Source: JAHEJJ01 sp965212205 (GTDB lineage Bacteria; Bacteroidota; Bacteroidia; Flavobacteriales; Flavobacteriaceae). From it: a stretch of 64,000 nt of DNA. The notes below the pieces were generated by a model that worked only from the letters and a program-made list of their open reading frames with translations, was not told where the DNA came from and did not search any database. This document shows positions 34,595 through 43,800 of this stretch, piece after piece (positions within the stretch are counted from its first letter, which is position 1; each line of letters begins with the position of its first letter). A program made the translations under genes and the position numbers. The DNA lies in assembly GCA_965212205.1 (NCBI GenBank), contig CBDBUX010000011.1, forward strand, positions 558,001 through 622,000, given 5' to 3'.

Positions 34595-35344
34595 ATGCTT
34601 AAAGAAGAGCGTTGGCAAACCATTTTGAATGAAGTAGCTCTCCATAACCGGATACTTCTTTCCGACATAGCCGAAAAACTGGATGTTTCCATAGATACAA
34701 TTCGAAGGGATGTTAAGGAACTCGATGCTGAGAATAAACTCCAAAAAGTACATGGCGGTGCCATCTCCATGGGTTATACCCAAATCGCCCCGCATAATAC
34801 CAATACCTATGCGTTGAAAGAGAAAACCCGGATAGCGGAAAAAGCCCTGAGCCTAATACGAGATAACAGCGTGATCTTTATTGACGGGGGTACAACTTGT
34901 CTTGAACTGGCAAGGCTTATTCCCACTGATCTTAATCTGATATGCTTTACGGTAAGCCTACCAGTAGCGATGCAACTAAGTACAAAGCCCAACATAAGGG
35001 TAATGTTTATTGGTGGTGAAGTTGACGCCGAAGGACAAATCGTAGCCGGGTCACAGGCTATTCACAACCTGGCAGGAATACGTGTAGATTATGGATTTAT
35101 CGGAACAGGTTATGTTGATGCACTTCATGGTTTGACGGAATTCGACTGGGATATTGTTCAGGTAAAAAAGGCGGTGGTAAATGCTTCTAAAAAAACGGTA
35201 CTTTTGTGTATATCGGAAAAACTCAATTCACAACATCGTTTTAAAACCTGCGATATCAATGCCATAAATACCATGATTACCGAATTGGATCCTGATAATA
35301 ATCTTCTCAATCTTTTTAGAAATCACCAAATTCACTTGCTCTGA
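34595..35344 (+). CDS. DeoR/GlpR-family transcriptional regulator
   Basis: A 249-residue regulator. The N-terminal winged helix-turn-helix is EVALHNRILLSDIAEKLDVS followed by IDTIRRDVKELDAENKL and the family HGGAI motif (residues about 10-53). The C-terminal sugar-phosphate sensor domain shows VIFIDGGTTCLELARLIP, FTVSLPVAMQL and DYGFIGTGYVDALHGLTE. It is coupled to murQ by a TGATG overlap and divergent from nagB, so it probably senses an amino-sugar phosphate and controls this recycling island. Confidence 0.9.
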   Translation: MLKEERWQTILNEVALHNRILLSDIAEKLDVSIDTIRRDVKELDAENKLQKVHGGAISMGYTQIAPHNTNTYALKEKTRIAEKALSLIRDNSVIFIDGGTTCLELARLIPTDLNLICFTVSLPVAMQLSTKPNIRVMFIGGEVDAEGQIVAGSQAIHNLAGIRVDYGFIGTGYVDALHGLTEFDWDIVQVKKAVVNASKKTVLLCISEKLNSQHRFKTCDINAINTMITELDPDNNLLNLFRNHQIHLL

Positions 35345-36159
35345 TGACGGATTTTAGGAAAATTACCGAAACCGCTTCTCTGTATGATCATCTGGAGCAG
35401 TTGAGCACGAAGGAACTACTGGAAAATATTAATCGGGAGGATCAGAAAGTGGCAGAAGCAGTACAAAAAGTAATCCCAGGCATCTCAAAACTAGTCGAAG
35501 AAATTGAAAAAAGGTTTTATGATGGCGGCCGGTTATTCTATATCGGTGCAGGTACCAGCGGTCGACTAGGAATTTTGGATGCTTCTGAGATTCCTCCCAC
35601 TTTTGGCATGCCACACGAACGTGTCATCGGCCTTATAGCCGGCGGGGATTCTGCCATTCGTAAAGCTGTGGAATTCGCTGAGGATGATACCGCGCAGGCA
35701 TGGCTCGATCTGCAGGAGTACAAAATAGAGGAGAAAGACGTTTTGATAGGGATTGCAGCCTCCGGAACAACACCCTATGTTCTGGGCGGGATCAGGGATG
35801 CCAGGAAAAATGGTATCCTTACGGCAGGGATCACAAATAACCCCGGATCTCCTTTAGCAGAGGCAGCAGAAATCCCTATTGAGATCGAAGTGGGGCCTGA
35901 ATTTGTCACCGGCAGTACACGAATGAAAAGTGGAACTTCACAAAAGCTGGTCCTCAATATGATTACCACCACTTTGATGATTCGGATAGGCAGGGTTAAA
36001 GGAAACAAAATGGTGAATATGCAGCTGAGCAACAATAAACTGGTAGACCGTGGCACACGATACCTTATGGAAGGGTTGCAGCTCGATTATGAAGAGGCTC
36101 AGAAAGTGTTACACGAATATGGCTCGGTTAGAAAAGCGCTTGAGGCGTTAAAAAAATAA
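35344..36159 (+). CDS. murQ: N-acetylmuramic acid 6-phosphate etherase
   Basis: A 271-residue SIS-domain lyase that splits MurNAc-6P into GlcNAc-6P and D-lactate. The SIS core shows YIGAGTSGRLGILDASEIPPTFG (residues about 62-84, with the catalytic Glu in DASE), IAGGDSAIRKAVEFAEDD, IGIAASGTTPYVLGG and TGSTRMKSGTSQKLVLNM (about 188-205). It is slightly shorter than E. coli MurQ (298) because the C-terminal helical part is trimmed. It uses the product of AnmK. Confidence 0.95.
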   Translation: MTDFRKITETASLYDHLEQLSTKELLENINREDQKVAEAVQKVIPGISKLVEEIEKRFYDGGRLFYIGAGTSGRLGILDASEIPPTFGMPHERVIGLIAGGDSAIRKAVEFAEDDTAQAWLDLQEYKIEEKDVLIGIAASGTTPYVLGGIRDARKNGILTAGITNNPGSPLAEAAEIPIEIEVGPEFVTGSTRMKSGTSQKLVLNMITTTLMIRIGRVKGNKMVNMQLSNNKLVDRGTRYLMEGLQLDYEEAQKVLHEYGSVRKALEALKK

Positions 36160-36160
36160 A

Positions 36161-36565
36161 CTATCTCCTCTCTATAGTGGCAACCTCTTCCACGGTTACC
36201 ATTTTCTCATTTTTATTACCCCAAGAATTATAGACGTAGTTCATCACATCTGCTATCTCTTCATCGTCCAGCCCTAGGGGCATCATAGTATTGTCGTAGG
36301 TAACCCCATTGACCACCAGTTCACCGCGCTGACCAAATTTTACACCTCTGATACTCGCCTCACGATTGGCCATAAGGTAGTCTGACTTCGCCAGAGGTGG
36401 ATAGGTGCTCTCAACACCCTCACCATTAGGCATATGACAAGTGACACAGAAATCGGCGTAGATCTCCTCACCCCTTGATATACTGGCTTCAAGCTTATTG
36501 TCCTGGAATAATAAAAAGGCAAAACCTCCGACTATACACAAGTAGCCGACAATTATAAGTTTCAT
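36161..36565 (-). CDS. Monoheme cytochrome c
   Basis: A 134-residue protein with an N-terminal membrane or signal helix (MKLIIVGYLCIVGGFAFLLF) and one heme site, CVTCHMPNGEG (Cys near residue 40). A likely axial Met is in NTMMPLGLDDEEIADVMNYVYNSWG. It lies 32 bp downstream of a PQQ sugar dehydrogenase on the same strand and could take its electrons. It is convergent with murQ, with 1 bp between the stops. Confidence 0.88.
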   Translation of the reverse strand: MKLIIVGYLCIVGGFAFLLFQDNKLEASISRGEEIYADFCVTCHMPNGEGVESTYPPLAKSDYLMANREASIRGVKFGQRGELVVNGVTYDNTMMPLGLDDEEIADVMNYVYNSWGNKNEKMVTVEEVATIERR

Positions 36566-36597
36566 TTAACTGGAGGATTTATGTATGAAAAAATGAG

Positions 36598-37722
36598 CTA
36601 TTCCGATTTGGGTATGAGTTTATAAATCCCTTTGCCCTCAACAGCGACATAGATGTAGCCATCGGGTCCTTGGCGGACATTGCGTACACGGCCTATATCT
36701 TCCATCAACTTTTCACGGTAGCTTACTTTATTGCCTTCGAGTACCAGCCTTTCCAAGTATTGAAAGGCCAGGGAACCTACCAGCAAATCACCTTTCCAAT
36801 CGGGATAGAGGTCCGAGGTAACAAAGTCCATACCACTAGGCGCGATAGAAGGTACCCAGTAATGAAAAGGTTGCTCCATACCTTCTTTTGCAGTGATATC
36901 GGTAATTGAAGTCCCATTGTAGTTAGTGCCATAGGTAATTACGGGCCAGCCATAATTAACCCCTTTTTTTATTATGTTAATCTCGTCTCCACCCATCGGA
37001 CCGTGTTCATGGATCCAAATTTCCCCCGTTTCAGGATTTTTTGCCATGCCCTGTGGGTTTCGGTTACCCCATGTGAAGGCTCGGGTATTGCCGTTTTCGA
37101 TACCGGTAAAAGGATTGTCTTCGGGCACACGCCCATCATCAAAAATACGGTAGATCTTACCCCCGTCGAGGGTTCTGTTTTGTGGATTTTTATCTCTCTC
37201 GCCCCGATCGCCAATAGAGAAATAGAGATAACCTTCATTGTCGAATTCGAGCCTGGAACCCCAGTGTTGTCCCTTTTTAGTATTAGGTGAAGCTTTGTAC
37301 AGTAACTCACTATTAGTTAAGGTGTTGCCAGATAATTTTGCGCGTAATATTGCCGTATTCCCGCCGCTGCCTTCTCCTTCCTCAGAAGAATACGACAAAT
37401 AGAGCCAACCATTGGATGCATAGTCGGGGTGGAGTTCAATATCCATAAGCCCGCCTTGTCCGCGTTGATAAATCTCCGGACCGCCCAGAATCTCGGCCTT
37501 CACACCATCTTTAAAATGGATGATATCACCGCTTTTTTCGGTGATCAACATGCTACCGTCTGGAAGAAATACCATGCCCCAAGGGATTTGGAGGTCATCG
37601 ACCACTAATTCGGCGTCAAAATCGACATTTTCTGGTGTATTTATTTCAGTATCCGTCTTTTGTGCACAGGAAATACCGGCCATTACAACGAAAAAACAGC
37701 TGATAATGATACTATTTCGCAT
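36598..37722 (-). CDS. PQQ-dependent aldose sugar dehydrogenase (soluble GDH/YliI type), lipoprotein
   Basis: A 374-residue exported six-bladed propeller. The signal ends in a lipobox (GISCAQ, Cys at 20). Family motifs are LQIPWGMVFLPDGSMLITEKSG, GQGGLMDIELHPDY, HWGSRLEFDNEGYLYFSIGDRGERD, NPQGMAKNPETGEIWIHEHGP and GDEINIIKKGVNYGWPVITYG, including the His and Asp positions used for sugar oxidation in soluble glucose dehydrogenase. Cytochrome c downstream is the likely electron acceptor. Whether the cell makes PQQ cannot be judged here. Confidence 0.9.
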   Translation of the reverse strand: MRNSIIISCFFVVMAGISCAQKTDTEINTPENVDFDAELVVDDLQIPWGMVFLPDGSMLITEKSGDIIHFKDGVKAEILGGPEIYQRGQGGLMDIELHPDYASNGWLYLSYSSEEGEGSGGNTAILRAKLSGNTLTNSELLYKASPNTKKGQHWGSRLEFDNEGYLYFSIGDRGERDKNPQNRTLDGGKIYRIFDDGRVPEDNPFTGIENGNTRAFTWGNRNPQGMAKNPETGEIWIHEHGPMGGDEINIIKKGVNYGWPVITYGTNYNGTSITDITAKEGMEQPFHYWVPSIAPSGMDFVTSDLYPDWKGDLLVGSLAFQYLERLVLEGNKVSYREKLMEDIGRVRNVRQGPDGYIYVAVEGKGIYKLIPKSE

Positions 37723-37804
37723 AATATGACGTTAATTTAGAGTACTAAATCTAGGTTTAAAGCCTAAAGATAAACAGAAATTATAAGTATAAACAACTAC
37801 GCTT

Positions 37805-37838
37805 AAGAATATACAGAGCCCAAATCGCGCATATTCTT
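37805..37838. repeat. 8-bp perfect inverted repeat before the giant surface-protein gene
   Basis: AAGAATAT (37805-37812) and ATATTCTT (37831-37838) are exact inverted copies 18 bp apart, the right arm lying on the putative -7 box TATTCTTG (37832-37839, one mismatch to TAnnTTTG) 19 bp upstream of the ATG. It could be an operator or a small hairpin. Confidence 0.45.
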
Positions 37839-37858
37839 GCCATAACACGAATTAACCT

Positions 37859-40800
37859 ATGCTCCCAAAGAAAACGAGGCATCTCTTGTATGCCGTGCTG
37901 CTATTGGCACTATTTGTGGCGGGTACCTCAGCCATAGCAAATAACAGAGTTTACGAGCTTTTATCGGACCTGACGGATATTAAATCCGAAATGGTGGACG
38001 TCTTCGATACTGAAAACGAAAAAGATGAAGCGATTGCTTCATTGAATGCTGTTTCTTCAATATCGGATATCGATAAAACCAACAATGCCGCACTCCCTAT
38101 GTTCATGACGATCATTCAGGGTGCTGATGAAGAAGTGATCTGTCCTAATGACGGTAGTACGCTCGCAAAATTCTTCTTATGCGGTACAAGTGATATCAGG
38201 ACTATTTCTCTATCTCAAAGTGGAAGTACCTACCAATGGCAAAAACTGGATCCTAACCGTTGTGCACTTTCCGTAATCGATGACTGTGCTAACACAGATA
38301 ATACCTGTTATGATACAGTAGGTTCTAACAGCACTTACGACCTTGATTCGGCCGGTGAATTCCGTGTTCGTGTAGATGGAGGACAATATTATTATTTCAA
38401 ATCATCCTTAAACCCCTTAGATCCGCAACTTATCAAGGAAGATATTATCTGTGGAAATCCGGGACGAGTGGAGATCACAAATGTCCCTGCGGGTTATGAA
38501 TATAGCCTGAATAGCTCAGCGGGTCCTTACCAGGATGATCCGTTTTTTGATGTTTCCACGGCAGGAAATTACATGGTTTGGGTACGATTAAAAAACGTTT
38601 CAAGCAGTGCATGTTTATTTCCTTCGAATACGGTGAACGTACAGGAACTCGACATTACCGTAGATGTTGTAGCCAACGACATACTTTGTGCCGGAGAACT
38701 GGGTAGTATAGACGTGAGCGTTTCCGGTGTTCCAGGATTTTATACTTATCGTCTGATCAAAAATGCAGTGACGGTAGATACTTTTGGGCCTGATGCTGCA
38801 AGCAATTACACTTTTGCTAATGTTAGTGCCGGTGTTTATAGTGTTCGTGTGGAGACCAACAAATGTAATGAACTGATTACGCTCGATATCAACAGTGATC
38901 CCATTGAAATAGGTAATGGAATTGCACCGCTTGCGGTCTCAGCCACCGCAAATGATAGTTTTGGCTGCGGTGCTGCTACAGTCGATGTCGATATTATCAC
39001 CACCGGAGGTACCACACCTTATCGTTATAGCCTGGACGGCGGCACCAACTGGAGTGGTCCTTATACAGGTACCGCTACTTTTACCGTTAGCGCTCCGGGC
39101 ACATATAATATTCTGGTTGAGGATGCCAACGGGTGTACTAAAACGGCCAGCGTAGATGTACAAGACTTACCACCCCCTGTATACACAATCATCACCAATG
39201 ATGCGAATTGTGGTGGCGTGAACGATGGATCGATTATCGTGAATGTGACAAATGGCTTTGGATACAATCTAGAATTCAGCATTGATAATGGGAGCAATTA
39301 TCAAGGGAGCAATGTTTTCAACGGATTGGCCCCAGGCAATTATGATGTGATGGTCAGATACCAGCAAGACAGCTTTGTTTGTACCACGCCGGCCTCTTTG
39401 GAGACGATCGGTACCCCTACAAATATCAGTGGAACGGCCACGCCGGATTCGGTGCCGACCTGTTTAAATGAAAACGGGGGTCAAATTACTATTTCCGGCG
39501 TATCCGGAGGAACACCTCCCTATGAATACAGTATTGGCGCTGGATTCAGTGGGACAGCGGTTTTTACGAATTTGGGCGTAGGAACCTATACCCCTCAAAT
39601 CAGAGATGCTAACGGTTGTATAGTAAGTTTGGCTCCCATTGTATACAATGCACTTGATAAGCCTACGGATATGGATTTTGCCATATCAAGTCTTGATTGT
39701 CTTACAAGTACAGCCTCTGTCACCGTTACGGTTACCGATGGTACCGCACCCTATGTATATGAAATCATAGCGCCTGCTGTTGCGGTGATCAACAATGGTA
39801 ACAATCCGGTTTTTACAGGACTTGGACTGGGAACCTATACTTTCAGGGTAACGGATAGTGAAGGTTGTAGTTACGATGAGGCTTTTGCCATCACTGATAT
39901 CAGCTCGATTGGTGTACAGGCGCAGACTGTTCAGGTGGTTACATGCGTTGGTGACAGCGATGGAGAAGGAAGATTTTTAGTAGATGGCTTCGCTACTACC
40001 TATAGTTATCAGATCGATGCCGGACCACTTGTGACAGGTCAATCGGCAGGCATCATCGATTTAACCGGCTTAACAGCTGGTAATTACAACATCACCGTTA
40101 CGGATGAAGATACCAACTGTACGGATACGGCGACGCTGACTATTGATGAACCGGCTGTGGCGCTTGCCATCAGTGGCCTGAATGTTACGCCTATGAGCTG
40201 TCAGAATAATAATACTGGCGCTGTGGCCGTCAATACCGTAGGAGGATGGGGAGGTAATCGTTATACGCTTACACAACCCGATCTTTCGACCCGCGGGCCA
40301 CAATCGAGCAATACCTTTACCAATCTTACCCAGGATGGGCTTTACCAGGTAAGTGTAACCGATGCGAACGGATGTACGGTCACCGATACTTTCACGCTGA
40401 CATCATTGGCTTCACCAACGCTAACGGTCAATGCCGGAGCTTCGGACTACTGTTACGATAATGTAGATGCTGCCACCATTGCGGTAACTACTGCCGGTGG
40501 TCTTGCGCCTTATCAATACCGAATCAATAGTGGACCATTAGGAGGAAGCAGTACATTTAATGGACTGACCCCAGGAACTTACTTTATCGAAGTGGTCGAT
40601 TCAAATAATTGTTGGGACGATATCACGGTGGTTATCGAACCGGAAATCAACGCGGTGGCAACTACCATTCAGGAATTGGATTGTGGCGGCCCGCCGGCTC
40701 AGATCCAGGTTACGATCAGCGATGGATATCCTTCAGGAGGTGATTATGATATCTATGAAGTAAGTATCGATGGAGCTCCTTATACCTCCGATTCGAATAA

Positions 40801-43800
40801 TATTACGGGGAATTCATTCATTTACAGCATTCCTAATGATGGATCTATAATCGCCCCTACCACCTTCCAGTTCCTGGTTCAGGATTCTCAGGGCTGTACT
40901 ACCGAAACCAATGTGGTGACCATATCACCACCGGAAACTATAGTAGGTGCTGCGGTACCTACAGATACTACCTGCGGAGATGATAATGGAATCATTACTC
41001 TGGTTCCGGATACCAATTTCGGTGTGCCTCCCTACGAATTTAGCGATAACAGCGGTGCGACCTGGTCTGCTCAGAATATATATTCAGGATTTGCACCAGG
41101 TACTTACAGTACATTTATGATCCGAGACAGCAGGGGTTGTACGACGGCACTATTATCGGCTACGATCAATGCCAGTGCAGCGCTCGATGCCACTGTTGTG
41201 CCCGTAGATGCGGTCTGTGCAGCGGGAACAGTTGAAGGAGCAATCGATGTAACAGCAGTTGCCAATGGTACAGCTAACTATACCTATATAGTTGAAGATA
41301 TTAATGGTGCGACGATAGCTGTAGTAGGGCCTACAGCCAGCACCTCGGTAAATTTCCCTAACCTCGTTCCCGGAACCTACACCGTAATTACAAGGGATGA
41401 TGCCGGATGCGAAGACCGCGATACGGTGACGATCAGTCAGAATCAATTAGACCTTATTCCTGTATCGACCACGACACCTCCGGACTGTACTACAACATTC
41501 ACTTATATTGTGGACATAGTGGGCGGGACGCCTCCTTATTTGATCGGATTGGTTGGCAATCCCCTAGTCTCACCAAACGTAGATATCGATACCCACGATT
41601 TTACCGGGCAGATCCAATATGGCGTTACCTATTTTGTTGAAGTGGTCGATGCACTCGGATGTCGGTATATTGAACAGATAGATCCTATACCTGGTCCAAA
41701 TCCACTTGCCGTTACAGCAACAGCAACAACAGCTTCGTGTTTGCCAGGAGGTAATGGTCAGATCGATTTCCAGGTAACTGGAATTCCTTCTCCGGCCGAT
41801 ATTACCATAGAATTACAGGATACTAACACCGGCGCAACTATTTCGGGCCCTACCTCTTTGACCAATGAACCTATACCTTATAATGGGTCTTTTACAGCAT
41901 TGCCAGCCGGCAACTATCAAATTTTGGTGCAGGACGACAACACAAGTTGTTTTGCCAGCACACTCGTAGATATTATAACGGTTTTACCCGCAATTGTGGT
42001 TGATAATAATGAACCCGCTAATTGTAATATCGGGGCGTTGGTAACTGTAAGGGGGAATGGCAGCACCGGACCTTATGAATTTGCTTATGTACCTACCGGA
42101 AACCCGGCTCCGGGTGCATATTCGGCGCAGACAACTTATGAGATTGCAGGCCCATACCCGGCCGATTACGATTTCTATGTAAGGGATGCTAATGGCTGTA
42201 TTAGCTTTACCACGGTTACGGTTACAGAAGATGGGGGAGTACCGAATCCTACGGTTGATGTGATCAATCAATGTACTGCGGTAGCTAATTATACAATCAA
42301 CGTTACAGCGCCATTGAGCACCGGTTCGGGCTTACCCGAGGAGACATTTGAATATAATATTGGCGGCGGTTTTCAGTCGAGCCCAAATTTCACTGTCCCT
42401 AATCCTGGAGATTATACGATCGTGGTCCGCGATGGCAATGGTTGTACCAATACGGTTTTAGCAAGGGTATTCGATTTCTTTGCCATATCGGCAAGTGCCA
42501 CTTCCGAACCAACCTGTAATGCCGGTGATGGGGTGATAACAGTAAATACAACAGGAGGTAGTGGAAACTTCCGCTTTGAACTCGATGATGGAATTAATCC
42601 GCCGATCGTTCAATTGAATGATCCCATTTTCGTTGGAATTCTCCCTGGAAGTTATACTATCCTGGTAACCGATCTTGATTCGAATACTATTCCGCTCTGT
42701 ACCGATACCGTTACGGTTGATGTGACCTTGGTGGATACGCCGATAATTTCGGCCACCCCTAAGACAGATATCAGTTGTAATGGCGCTAACGATGGTACCA
42801 TTTCGGTTGAATTACAACCTGGTACCGATACAGACACTCCAATAAGTTTTATACTATATGATGGTGGGACCGCAACTGTATTGGCCGGCCCACAAGGCTC
42901 TTCGATCTTCGATAATCTCGGTCCGGGAACCTATCAGGTGGAAGCTGTATCAAACAGAGGTTGTACAGATCGTTCTGGAGATATTACTATTCTGGAACCT
43001 ACTTTGCTTGAGATCGCCACCACCAATACAGAATTCACCTGTGATCCGTCTAATAATCGTTTTAGCACGGCAACCATTACCGTATATAATGATACAAATG
43101 GGGACGGTACCGGCGCGAATACTGGTACGCCTCCTTATACATACACGATGTTCGATGGGACTACAACGATCTCTAATGGTACCAATAATGTTTTTGAGGT
43201 CATCGATGATGGTACGACCCAGACGCTGGTACTGACCACCAGAGATAATAACGGTTGTGAGATCACAGACACCGTGGTGATCAATCCACCCAACGATCTT
43301 ACATTCACTTTTAACGTAAATCCGATTACCTGTGATGCTTCCGGTATTGGAGTGAGTCCGGGTTCTATCGATATCACTATCGACCAGGGTCCTGGTAATT
43401 ACGATGTGGAAATCTTGCCACTTGGTTCAGAACCGGTTCAGAATTCAGGCGGAAGCGATACAGTAAACTGGGCGATCAGTATCCCTGGTAATTATATTTT
43501 TGCGGTTACCGACATCGGTAATGGTGGCTGTACCTACCTTACACCAGTGGTAAATGTACCAGAGTATAATACCATAGAAGCGGTAATTGCCGAGGTAAAA
43601 CCAGTTACCTGTTTTAATGGGTCCGATGGCGAGATTAGCATACAGATCAATAACTATACAGGGCAGTATAACTATGAGGTATTCTCCAGAGATAACTTTG
43701 GGGTTGAAACAACTACCGGTGTTACTGGTAGCTTCGATACAGCGGTTCAGAATCCGGGAATTATTACCGGATTGCCGGCAGGAAACCTCGTGGTACATGT

